Origin: Bacteroidota bacterium
GTDB taxonomy: Bacteria > Bacteroidota > Bacteroidia > Chitinophagales > Chitinophagaceae
Direction: 5' to 3'
DNA length: 64,000 bases
Assembly (NCBI GenBank): GCA_023437225.1
Contig: JAEZGS010000027.1
Location: 124,001 to 188,000, forward strand
The notes beneath the pieces are model-generated. The model was not told the DNA's origin. It ran no database searches and worked only from the letters and a program-made list of their open reading frames with translations. Made by a program: the position numbers and the translations under genes. Shown one piece after another: positions 33,204 to 41,341 of the stretch; the stretch's first letter is position 1, and the number at the start of each line of letters is the position of its first letter.

Positions 33204-34790
33204 ATGATCAGAAAAGGACTGCTTTTTATTGTTAGTGTTTTGCTTGCGGTTGTTGCGGTTGCGCAGGAACCAATTAACGTAATGAGTTTTAATATTCGCC
33301 TTAATACTTCCAGCGATGGGATCAATGCCTGGCCGAATCGTGTAAAGAAGGTGACATCCCAGATCAGGTTTCATGATGCTGACATATTTGGTGTGCAGGA
33401 AGCCTTGCACAACCAGATGCTCGATCTGCAGAAAAATTTGCCTGCTTATAATTACGTAGGTACTGGTCGCGACGACGGCAAAACTCAGGGTGAATATTCT
33501 GCTATATTTTATAACCGCAACCGGTTTGATACCGTACGATCCGGTACATTCTGGCTTTCAAAAAACCCTGATCAGCCGGGTAGCAAGGACTGGGATGCTG
33601 CGATCACGCGAGTATGTTCATGGGTTGAATTGATTGATAAGAAAGCGGGTCCTGCTTCCGGTAGTTTTTATTTTTTCAACACCCATTTCGATCATATTGG
33701 CGTTGAAGCAAGAAAGAATAGTGCAGAACTGATATTGCAGAAAATTCAATCGCTTGCGGGGAATAAACCTATCATCGTAACGGGAGATTTTAATACAGAG
33801 CCTGATAAAGACCCTTACAGGATAATGACGGCATTTCTGCTTGATGCAAAGAAGATATCCAGGGAGCCACACTATGGTCCCAGCGGCACTTTTACGGGTT
33901 TTGAATCAAAAGAAAAATCCGACATGCCCATTGATTACATTTTTGTGAGTAAGGGCGTTGATGTGTTGAAGCATGCCACACTATCACAGAGTTGGCAGGG
34001 TTTATTTTCATCGGATCATTATCCGGTGTTTGCAAGAGTCATAGTTTACGATCCAAAGAAACTTAGTGCCGAGGGAGCGAAACTATATGAAAAGAGATGG
34101 TTCGCAAATGCCGGGGACACATTACCGTACAGGATATTGTTACCGCAGAATTACGACCCCAAAAAGCAATATCCCTTGATACTTGTGTTACATGGAAGTG
34201 GTGAACGCGGCAAGGATAATGAAGCGCAGCTGGTTCATGGATCTTATTTGTTTGTTCGGGACGATGTGCGCAAGAATTACCCGGCTATTGTTGTCTTTCC
34301 GCAGTGCCCGATGAACAGTTCATGGGCGAATGTGAGTGTAGATAGATCTGCAGCGGTTCGCAAATTTGTGTTTGATGAAAACAGTGAGCCCACGAAGCCG
34401 ATGATTCTTTTGCAGGAACTCATTGCACAACTAATGAAACAGTATCCCGTAAATAAGCGGCAGGTGTATGTAGGAGGATTGTCGATGGGAGGCATGGGTA
34501 CGTTTGATCTTGTGAGTCGCAATCCAAGCCTGTTTGCCGCGGCCTTTCCCATTTGCGGTGCAGGCAATCCTTCAACCGCTTCGAAGTTGAAGAATACAAA
34601 ATGGTGGGTTTTTCATGGCGAAGCCGATGATGTGGTTCCTCCTTCCCATTCTGTTGAGATGGTTGATGCGATGAAGAAAGCAGGAGTTGATGTGAAGCTC
34701 ACGATTTATCCCGGGGTAAATCACAATAGTTGGGACAATGCGTTTGCCGAGAATGATCTGTTGAGGTGGATGTTTTCTGTGAAGAAATGA
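33204..34790 (+). CDS. Fusion: endonuclease/exonuclease/phosphatase (EEP) domain plus esterase domain
   Basis: A 528-residue exported protein (signal peptide ending VAVAQ). Residues about 25-275 are an EEP-fold hydrolase: MSFNIRLNTSSDG, FGVQEAL with the metal Glu, TGDFNTEPD, and SSDHYPVFARV with the catalytic Asp-His. Residues about 290-528 are an alpha/beta hydrolase of the exported esterase type: HGSG oxyanion region, nucleophile Ser in GGLSMGGMGT, Asp in GEADDVVPP, His in GVNHNSW. EEP members cut phosphodiesters; the second half cuts carboxylic esters. In one protein they could strip two kinds of substituent from a glycan (inference). The stop lies in the first unit of a 7-nt array. Confidence 0.88.
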   Translation: MIRKGLLFIVSVLLAVVAVAQEPINVMSFNIRLNTSSDGINAWPNRVKKVTSQIRFHDADIFGVQEALHNQMLDLQKNLPAYNYVGTGRDDGKTQGEYSAIFYNRNRFDTVRSGTFWLSKNPDQPGSKDWDAAITRVCSWVELIDKKAGPASGSFYFFNTHFDHIGVEARKNSAELILQKIQSLAGNKPIIVTGDFNTEPDKDPYRIMTAFLLDAKKISREPHYGPSGTFTGFESKEKSDMPIDYIFVSKGVDVLKHATLSQSWQGLFSSDHYPVFARVIVYDPKKLSAEGAKLYEKRWFANAGDTLPYRILLPQNYDPKKQYPLILVLHGSGERGKDNEAQLVHGSYLFVRDDVRKNYPAIVVFPQCPMNSSWANVSVDRSAAVRKFVFDENSEPTKPMILLQELIAQLMKQYPVNKRQVYVGGLSMGGMGTFDLVSRNPSLFAAAFPICGAGNPSTASKLKNTKWWVFHGEADDVVPPSHSVEMVDAMKKAGVDVKLTIYPGVNHNSWDNAFAENDLLRWMFSVKK

Positions 34791-34822
34791 GAAATGAGAA
34801 TTGGAAATTGAGAATGAAATGA
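34786..34822. repeat. Short 7-nt repeat array (GAAATGA/GAATTGG type)
   Basis: Units GAAATGA, GAAATGA, GAATTGG, AAATTGA and GAATGAA fill the whole gap between two genes, including the TGA stop of the EEP-esterase gene. Nearly identical to the coding array at 12303-12330 (reverse strand). Confidence 0.75.
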
Positions 34823-36550
34823 ATGCTTATGCGTAATATACTTTCAACGATTCTTGTCCTATTGATTTCATTGATGGCAAATTCGCAATCCAGCCAGATG
34901 AATACGTATTGTAATCCACTCAATCTGGATTACACGTACATGATCTATAATGCGCATAACAACATTTCTTACCGATCCGGCGCAGATCCGGCCGTAGTGC
35001 GCTTTCGCGACGAATACTATATGTTCGTTACAAGGTCAATGGGCTACTGGCATTCAACCGATCTGCTCAACTGGCGTTTCATTACACCGGAAAAATGGTA
35101 TTTCCAGGGAAGCAATGCGCCTGCCGCACATAATTACAAAGATTCTGTGTTATACGTTGCAGGCGATCCTTCTGGTTCAATGAGCGTGCTGTATACCGAC
35201 GATCCAAAACGCGGTGATTGGAAAGCGACGCCAGGAATACTCTTCGATCTGCAAGACCCGGCCTTGTTCATTGATGATGACGGCAAGTCGTATATGTATT
35301 GGGGATCATCAAATACATTTCCCATACGAGTGAAGACGCTGGATCGGGTGGCAAGATTTCGTCCATCGGATAAGACAGACACATTATTTCATCTCGATGA
35401 AAGCAAACACGGATGGGAACGATTTGGAGAAAATCATAGCGATACTATTCTGGGCGGTTACATTGAAGGCCCATGGATGACAAAAAATAACGGTAAATAC
35501 TATCTGCAATATGCAGCGCCAGGCACGGAGTTCAATGTATATGGTGATGGTGCTTATATCAGTGATTCTCCATTAGGTCCGTTTACATATATGCCCAACA
35601 ACCCGTTTTCATATAAGCCCGGCGGATATATGAATGGCGCGGGGCACGGCAGTACCGTTGTGGGTCCCGGAAATATGTACTGGCATTTTGGTTCAATGGC
35701 CGTTTCTATTAATGTCAATTGGGAGCGGCGCATTTGTATGTTCCCCACATTCTTTGACAAGGACGGCTTAATGTACAGCGATACGCGATTCGGTGATTAT
35801 CCAAGGTATGGTCCTGCAGTTGGTGGCAGGGCTGGTGAGTTTGCCGGGTGGATGTTGTTGAATTATAAGAAGCCTGTAAAGGCGTCGTCTTCCGTTGGTG
35901 ATTTCAAACCCGGATACGTTGATGATGAGAATGTCAAGACTTTCTGGCTTGCAGAAACGAATGGTGATAAAGAATGGGTTGAGATCGATCTTCAATCTAC
36001 ACCAACTATACATGCAATACAGGTTAATTACCACGATTACAAATCCGATATGTACGGCCGCATCCCTGGCTTATACCATAGGTATACGATTGAAGGATCC
36101 GTTGATGGCAAGAACTGGAACGTTCTGGTAGATCGAAAAAATGGATATCGCGATGTGCCAAATGATTATGTCGAGCTCGCGGTTCCTGCAACGACCCGAT
36201 ATGTGCGATACAAAAATATTCATGTGCCCACCCCACACCTTGCAATTAGTGGCATTCGCATTTTTGGAAAAGGAACGGGTAAAGCACCTGTGGTTGTAAA
36301 AAATTTCAATGTAAAAAGACAATCGGATCGTCGCGATGCGATGATCACCTGGGATGCAGTCTCGGGCGCACAGGGATATAACGTGCTCTGGGGTATTGCA
36401 CCGGATAAGTTGTACAGTTCGTGGATGGTGTATGATAAGAACTCACTGGATATGAAAAGCCTCACAGTGGATCAGAAATATTATTTCTCAATTGAAGCAT
36501 TCAATGAGAATGGGGTTTCTGCAAGATCGAAAATCATAAAAGTAGAATAG
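34823..36550 (+). CDS. GH43-like five-bladed propeller enzyme with discoidin and FN3 domains
   Basis: A 575-residue exported protein (signal peptide ending MANSQ). The N-terminal propeller has the three acidic positions expected of GH43/62-type enzymes: Asp in SGADPAVV, Asp in LQDPALFIDDDG, Glu in GYIEGPWM. An F5/8 type C (discoidin) carbohydrate-binding domain follows from about residue 345 (KPVKASSS ... ISGIRIFG), then a fibronectin-III-like domain to the end. GH43 enzymes remove arabinose, xylose or galactose side groups; the exact activity cannot be read from sequence. It sits in the run of exported enzymes after GH3. Confidence 0.82.
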   Translation: MLMRNILSTILVLLISLMANSQSSQMNTYCNPLNLDYTYMIYNAHNNISYRSGADPAVVRFRDEYYMFVTRSMGYWHSTDLLNWRFITPEKWYFQGSNAPAAHNYKDSVLYVAGDPSGSMSVLYTDDPKRGDWKATPGILFDLQDPALFIDDDGKSYMYWGSSNTFPIRVKTLDRVARFRPSDKTDTLFHLDESKHGWERFGENHSDTILGGYIEGPWMTKNNGKYYLQYAAPGTEFNVYGDGAYISDSPLGPFTYMPNNPFSYKPGGYMNGAGHGSTVVGPGNMYWHFGSMAVSINVNWERRICMFPTFFDKDGLMYSDTRFGDYPRYGPAVGGRAGEFAGWMLLNYKKPVKASSSVGDFKPGYVDDENVKTFWLAETNGDKEWVEIDLQSTPTIHAIQVNYHDYKSDMYGRIPGLYHRYTIEGSVDGKNWNVLVDRKNGYRDVPNDYVELAVPATTRYVRYKNIHVPTPHLAISGIRIFGKGTGKAPVVVKNFNVKRQSDRRDAMITWDAVSGAQGYNVLWGIAPDKLYSSWMVYDKNSLDMKSLTVDQKYYFSIEAFNENGVSARSKIIKVE

Positions 36551-36560
36551 AAACATTTAT

Positions 36561-36588
36561 CGTAATTCGTAATTCATAATTCGTAATG
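36561..36588. repeat. Short 7-nt repeat array (CGTAATT type)
   Basis: Four units: CGTAATT, CGTAATT, CATAATT, CGTAATG. The last runs into a possible ATG of the next gene (36586), which argues for the second ATG at 36598 as its start. Confidence 0.7.
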
Positions 36589-36597
36589 CACTTTAGC

Positions 36598-37836
36598 ATG
36601 AAAGGGGTTTTGTTGATTGCCTTCCTGTTGGCATGTAGTGTTCTTTATTCACAGGAAAAGAAAGTAGTTTTTATCATAGCCGATGGCATTCCTGCAGATG
36701 TTCTTCAAAAATTAAATACACCAAATATTGATAAGATCATTCGTGACGGAAGTTACTTCCGAGCATATGTTGGTGGTGAAAAGGGCGCGTATTCAGAGAC
36801 GCCCACAATTTCTGCAGTTAGCTACAATACAATATTGACCGGCGTTTGGGTGAATAAGCACAATGTTTTTGATAACGATGTTGCCGCGCCAAACTATAAT
36901 TACTGGAACATTTTCCGGCTGTATAAGGCACAGCATCCGTCTAAACCCATCGCAATATTTTCAAGCTGGTTGGATAATCGTACCAAGCTTGTTGGGGAGG
37001 GTTTAGAAGCGGCAGGTAATGTAAAATTTGATCATCATTTTGATGGCTATGAACACGACACAATAAACTTCAGGCATGATGCGGGTCGGGATTTTATGCA
37101 TCGCATTGATGAACGTGTCATCGATGAAGCAGCAAAAACAATTCGCGAGAAGGCACCGAATTTATCCTGGGTATATCTTGAGTACACGGATGACATGGGT
37201 CATATGTATGGTGATAGTCCTCAATTCTATAAGGCAGTGGAGTTGCTCGACAAACAGGTGGGAAAGCTTTACGAGGCAGTGCTGCACCGGCAAAAGAACA
37301 ATAAAGAAGACTGGCTGTTTATTCTGACTACGGATCACGGTCGAGACGAATTAACGGGCAAACATCATGGTGGGCAGTCGGACCGACAACGTTCCGGTTG
37401 GATCGTGATGAATAAGAAGAACACCAATGCATATGCAAATCATTATGATATCAGCATTGCAGACATCGCTCCCACTATCGCTTCATACCTTCAATTGAAA
37501 ATGCCGGAAAATACTAAACGTGAGGTGGATGGCATCTCATTGCTTAACAATGTTTCCATCGCGGATGCACAGGTCAATCACTTCCAGGATATGCTGGACA
37601 TTACATGGAAATCGTTCGATGATTCGCCGGTGAAGATATTTGTTGCCACAACTAACAATTTTAAAACTGGCGGCAAAGATGAGTACCGGCTGATGGCAAC
37701 GGTTGCGGCGTCACAAGGATATGCATTGATAGATGTCAAAAACCTGCCTTCGGAATTTTATAAAGTGGTGATCGAAGGGAAGAACAATACGTTGAACAGA
37801 TGGTGGGTGAGCAGCAATGAAAACCGGCGCCCATAG
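36598..37836 (+). CDS. Exported alkaline-phosphatase-superfamily phosphodiesterase
   Basis: About 412 residues from MKGVLLIAFLLACS, which gives a signal peptide (cleavage near LYSQ). It matches type I phosphodiesterase/nucleotide-pyrophosphatase-like proteins: first metal Asp in VVFIIADGIP, nucleophile Thr in SAVSYNTILTG, Asp in EYTDDMGHMYG, and the metal pair in TTDHGRDE and GKHHGGQS. It hydrolyses phosphate esters or diesters in the periplasm. Together with the EEP-esterase and the GDSL esterase it could act on glycan substituents such as phosphoglycerol (inference). Alternative: nucleotide or phospholipid scavenging. Confidence 0.82.
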   Translation: MKGVLLIAFLLACSVLYSQEKKVVFIIADGIPADVLQKLNTPNIDKIIRDGSYFRAYVGGEKGAYSETPTISAVSYNTILTGVWVNKHNVFDNDVAAPNYNYWNIFRLYKAQHPSKPIAIFSSWLDNRTKLVGEGLEAAGNVKFDHHFDGYEHDTINFRHDAGRDFMHRIDERVIDEAAKTIREKAPNLSWVYLEYTDDMGHMYGDSPQFYKAVELLDKQVGKLYEAVLHRQKNNKEDWLFILTTDHGRDELTGKHHGGQSDRQRSGWIVMNKKNTNAYANHYDISIADIAPTIASYLQLKMPENTKREVDGISLLNNVSIADAQVNHFQDMLDITWKSFDDSPVKIFVATTNNFKTGGKDEYRLMATVAASQGYALIDVKNLPSEFYKVVIEGKNNTLNRWWVSSNENRRP

Positions 37837-37886
37837 AACCGTTTTTCCCGCGGTACGGATTTTGAACTCAAAGCAGAAAAAAAGAA

Positions 37887-38177
37887 ATGGCAGTACAATT
37901 CAAGGATCTGGGCAGCGGCGAAGGCGAATTTTTTGTTGAAGATAATGGTGAGCAGGTAGGAGAGATGAGTGTGCGACTTGAAGGCGATGTTATGACCGTT
38001 ACGCATACTGAAGTGGATCCGCGAATGGAGGGAAAGGGACTTGCAAAGATGATCTTAGAGAGCATGGTGGAGTTTGCCCGCGAGAATAATCTAAAGGTAT
38101 TGCCTAAGTGTTCTTATGTCAAAACGCAATTTCAAAGAAACAGCGCCGAGTATGCCGACGTTTGGCAGCAGCGCTGA
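37887..38177 (+). CDS. Small GNAT-type N-acetyltransferase
   Basis: A 96-residue cytoplasmic protein of the short GCN5-related acetyltransferase group (YjdJ/NATD1-like). The acetyl-CoA loop appears as VDPRMEGKGLAKMILE, followed by a helix and PKCSYVKTQF. Members this short lack the N-terminal strands of full GNATs. Substrate unknown. Confidence 0.85.
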   Translation: MAVQFKDLGSGEGEFFVEDNGEQVGEMSVRLEGDVMTVTHTEVDPRMEGKGLAKMILESMVEFARENNLKVLPKCSYVKTQFQRNSAEYADVWQQR

Positions 38178-38235
38178 TCGATGGTGTTGAGCGCAAAAGT
38201 TCTTAGATTCATTGCCTCAACCACTAATGAGTCTT

Positions 38236-38938
38236 ATGAATAAGATTTTCTTTTTGTTGCTAAGCATCTGTTGTGTAGTCACGATCCCGTGCATATCGCA
38301 AACCAATCGCGTTTTTGACATCTTTCCAAAGGGAACCGTATTAAAAGCCAATGTTGCTTACGGTGGGGACACATCGCACAAACGTCTTCTTGATATTTAC
38401 CTACCTGCGGGTGCAAAAGGCAAAGTGCCTCTTGTTGTATTCATTCATGGCGGTGCCTGGCTGGTGAACGACAAGTATGCGGATATGGGCTACATGCGAA
38501 AGACCTTACACGAAATGGTAAGCAGTGGCTTCGCTGTTTTTCGAGCTGGGCACTACGCGATCCTTCGACATCAAATGTGTTGTTGATTTTTATGGACGTG
38601 CTGAACTTATATTATTCCCTGGTAGCAATGATGCTAAATCACCTGAAAGTATATTGATTGGCGCAACGCCCATTGCACGTCCTGATCTTGCAAAAGTGGC
38701 GAGTCCTGTCACGTATGTCGATAAGGGCGATCCACCATTTTTAATTATTCATGGAGAAAAGGACGATATGGTTTCTCCAAGGCAATCGCAATTGTTGAAG
38801 TCGTGGTTGGAATTATCTGGTGTGCCCAGCGAACTCATCATTGTCAAAGATGCTCCGCACTATGGTGAGATGTTTGACGCCGATGATGTGCGTAAGAAAG
38901 TGATCGGTTTTTTAACGAAGCAGTTGCTGAACGACTAG
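38236..38938 (+). pseudogene. Broken exported esterase (alpha/beta hydrolase) with internal deletion and frameshift
   Basis: The first part (signal peptide, then LDIYLPAGAKGKVPLVVFIHGGAW with the HGG oxyanion motif) runs to about 38536 in one frame. The remainder (CVVDFYGRAEL, acid Asp in HGEKDDMVSP, His in APHYGE) continues in another frame to 38938. Between them the usual 60-70 residues, with the nucleophile Ser motif GxSxG, are missing. The joint falls at GGCTTCGCTG (38527-38536), which can be read as Gly-Phe-Ala in the left frame and Ala-Ser-Leu in the right frame. This fits a deletion between two copies of that 10-base word. Downstream it abuts chrA. Confidence 0.82.
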
Positions 38939-38943
38939 TTGTT

Positions 38944-40083
38944 ATGACAGAAGACTTGCGCGATACTTCTTTGAAAGAAATTGCCCGATTGTTTCTGAAG
39001 CTGGGCATCATCGGCTTTGGTGGTCCGGCAGTTCACATCGCGATGATGGAAGAAGAAGTGGTTCGGAAGAGAAAATGGATGAGCCATGAACATTTTCTAG
39101 ACCTGGTAGGAGCAACGAATTTGATCCCCGGTCCGAATTCCACGGAGATGACGATGCACATCGGTCATGAAAGAGCCGGTTGGAAAGGCCTTTTGCTTGC
39201 CGGTGCATGCTTCATCGTTCCGGCCGTTGTCATTACGGCCTGTATTGCGTGGGCGTATAATATTTACGGTCAGTTGCCGCGAGTGCAACCATTTGTGTAC
39301 GGCATCAAACCTGCCATTATCGCTGTGGTAGCCATTACCATGTACCACCTGGGAAGGAAAGCGATCAAGACGATGCAGTTGGGAATTGTGGGTCTTGTTG
39401 CTGCGTTGCTCGTTCTGTATGGATGGAATGAGATCATCGTTTTGTTTGGTGCAGGACTCGTGGGAGTTTTCTTAAATTGGATTAGTCGGCATCGAAACAG
39501 GGCGGTGGGATTGCTGCCATTTCCAATATTGCAGGTCGCCCTTTCTATGGTGGATGAGTCGACGATTAAACTGTTTCTCATTTTCCTGAAAATAGGTGCC
39601 ATACTTTACGGAAGCGGATACGTTTTATTTGCTTTCCTCGATGCTGAACTCGTGTCAACGGGCATGTTGACGAAGCAGCAGTTAATTGATTCCATCGCCG
39701 TTGGACAGTTCACTCCCGGCCCGGTCTTCAGTTCCGCAACATTTATCGGGTGGCAACTTGGAGGTGTTACCGGTGCAGCAGCGGCCACTATTGGAATTTT
39801 CCTGCCTTCATTCCTTTTTGTTGGTTTACTTAATCCGCTCGTTCCAAAATTGCGGTCGTCCAGGATCTTCAGTGCATTCCTGGATACGGTAAATGTTGCG
39901 TCAGTGGCAATCATTCTTGCTGTGCTTGTTGAGATGAGCAAAGAAACGTTGCGCGACTGGCGGACGATGCTCATTGCGATTGTCAGCCTTGTGGTGACAT
40001 TTTATTTTAGGCGCATTAATACCGCCTTCATTGTAATCGGCGGGGCGTTGCTTGGATACTTACTTACGCTGATGCAGCTTTAA
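38944..40083 (+). CDS. chrA: Chromate transporter ChrA
   Basis: A 379-residue inner-membrane protein with about ten helices, two homologous halves and the CHR signatures: LGIIGFGGPAVHIAMMEEE plus NLIPGPNSTEM in the first half, and GAILYGSGYVLFAFLDAEL plus AVGQFTPGPV in the second. It expels chromate from the cytoplasm in characterised cases. The gene follows the broken esterase by 5 bases and may have been in its transcript. Confidence 0.93.
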   Translation: MTEDLRDTSLKEIARLFLKLGIIGFGGPAVHIAMMEEEVVRKRKWMSHEHFLDLVGATNLIPGPNSTEMTMHIGHERAGWKGLLLAGACFIVPAVVITACIAWAYNIYGQLPRVQPFVYGIKPAIIAVVAITMYHLGRKAIKTMQLGIVGLVAALLVLYGWNEIIVLFGAGLVGVFLNWISRHRNRAVGLLPFPILQVALSMVDESTIKLFLIFLKIGAILYGSGYVLFAFLDAELVSTGMLTKQQLIDSIAVGQFTPGPVFSSATFIGWQLGGVTGAAAATIGIFLPSFLFVGLLNPLVPKLRSSRIFSAFLDTVNVASVAIILAVLVEMSKETLRDWRTMLIAIVSLVVTFYFRRINTAFIVIGGALLGYLLTLMQL

Positions 40084-40257
40084 ACAGTCATTTGGCTAGT
40101 TAAAACAATCGAAGTGGTACTCAAAACAATTGAAGCGTTTTTATTCAACCGGGCCGGTTACATTAGCTGTCGAAGTACGCTCAGGAGATAACGATAGTAG
40201 TCTCAGAGTAATGTGAGAGTAGTCTTAGATGCATTATTAAATCAACAACATTCATTT

Positions 40258-40824
40258 ATGGCGAAAGTAATTGACAACATATTGTTGGGTGGTTTGCAGG
40301 GTTCTATTGGCAAGCAAATAGTGATTAAGATTCGGAACGGTAAACCTTATGTGGCAAAGCATCCTCGCAAGAGAACCGGAGAGATACCAACGGAAAAACA
40401 GACAGTTGCCCGGGAGCATTTTGCCAGGGCGCAGCGTTTTGCAAGTTTCGCAAACAAGAACGTCGATTTGAAAGCTTTTTACCTCCCTTACGTACAGTCT
40501 GGCCAGACCGTTTTGAACGTGGCATATCGCGATGCGTTTTATCCTCCGGTCATACACGAAGTTGATGTGCGATATTATACAGGCCGGCCCGGCCAACCGA
40601 TAATCGTTACCGCAACGGATAACTTCCTGGTAGTAACCGTGCATGTGAAGATCCATAATAGCGAAGGCAGTTTAATTGAGGAGGGACCGGCAAAAAGATC
40701 AGAAGATTTGGATGAATGGGTTTATACCACTTCCATGCATAACGGATCGGTAGTTGGGACATATGTAATGGCTGTTGCAAAGGACTTGGCGGGAAATGAA
40801 TGTAAATTGGACCGTACCGTTTAA
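40258..40824 (+). CDS. Conserved hypothetical protein, DUF6266-like N-terminus
   Basis: 188 residues from ATG 40258; an upstream alternative start at 40213 adds 15 uncharacteristic residues. No signal peptide. The start MAKVIDNILLGGLQGSIGK with following basic stretch (RNGKPYVAKHPRKRTGEIPT) resembles DUF6266-type proteins found singly or near mobile regions in Bacteroidota, but the match is only to the opening pattern. The rest looks strand-rich. Function unknown. It lies between chrA and tRNA-Met; the 174-base gap before it holds a short imperfect direct repeat (AAAACAAT at 40102 and 40123) and no gene. Confidence 0.6.
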   Translation: MAKVIDNILLGGLQGSIGKQIVIKIRNGKPYVAKHPRKRTGEIPTEKQTVAREHFARAQRFASFANKNVDLKAFYLPYVQSGQTVLNVAYRDAFYPPVIHEVDVRYYTGRPGQPIIVTATDNFLVVTVHVKIHNSEGSLIEEGPAKRSEDLDEWVYTTSMHNGSVVGTYVMAVAKDLAGNECKLDRTV

Positions 40825-40910
40825 AGCTTCCTTTGAATAGAGCCAGATCGAGCCAAGGTTCGATGAGGCAGCTTGCAGAAGAGGTCAGTGCCGGAAAGTG
40901 TCAGAATTAT

Positions 40911-40946
40911 GGAAACAAAAAAGGTTTCAATTAGCTTGAAACCTTT
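40911..40946 (-). terminator. Rho-independent terminator of tRNA-Met
   Basis: An 11-bp perfect stem (AAAGGTTTCAA 40920-40930 with TTGAAACCTTT 40936-40946) and a 5-base loop, followed on the reverse strand by a T-run (complement of 40911-40919). It lies 12 bases past the tRNA. Confidence 0.85.
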
Positions 40947-40957
40947 CACAATATTTG

Positions 40958-41031
40958 TGGACCCTGCCGGGCTCGAACCAGCGACCCTCTGATTATGAGT
41001 CAGATGCTCTAACCGACTGAGCTAAGGGTCC
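40958..41031 (-). tRNA. tRNA-Met (anticodon CAT), elongator type; tRNA-Ile2 possible
   Basis: A 74-base cloverleaf on the reverse strand with a perfect 7-bp acceptor (GGACCCT / AGGGTCC), D arm TAGCTCAGTCGGTTAGAGC, anticodon CAT and T arm GGTTCGAGCCC. A G1-C72 pair rules out initiator tRNA. A CAT tRNA modified to read AUA (Ile2) cannot be excluded without comparison. Own promoter and terminator. Confidence 0.93.
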
Positions 41032-41341
41032 ATCCTGTTATCATGATAATGCAACGCGAATTGCCTCATGAAACGAGCGCAAATGTATAGAAAATCGCGC
41101 CTGTGCCCGCAATTTTTTTCCGTATTTTTAATTGGCCGTTGCGCAGCAGTTGTTTCAAAATGCTGGTCTATGCTCTCGACGGTTACCCCCGTTCTCTTAC
41201 CCCTCAGAATAAATCCCTCCCTTTTGTTGAAATAGTTCTATTACAAATGTCATTTAGAAGCATCAGTGAACCTAATTGACGCGGTATTGATATTGCGTAG
41301 CAAATGCCTGCATATCTCTACTGCATCCAACAAAAGAAGCT
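41032..41341. other. 310-base gap between tRNA-Met and susC
   Basis: No gene. It holds the tRNA promoter (41080-41112, reverse strand). The susC start (41342) has no clear TAnnTTTG promoter in this gap, and I see no sigma/anti-sigma pair or two-component regulator beside the locus. Confidence 0.6.
41080..41112 (-). promoter_or_regulatory. Promoter of tRNA-Met (TTG-N22-TACATTTG)
   Basis: On the reverse strand TACATTTG (41080-41087) fits TAnnTTTG, with TTG (41110-41112) 22 bases before it. The distance from the -7 box to the tRNA is about 48 bases. Confidence 0.65.
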
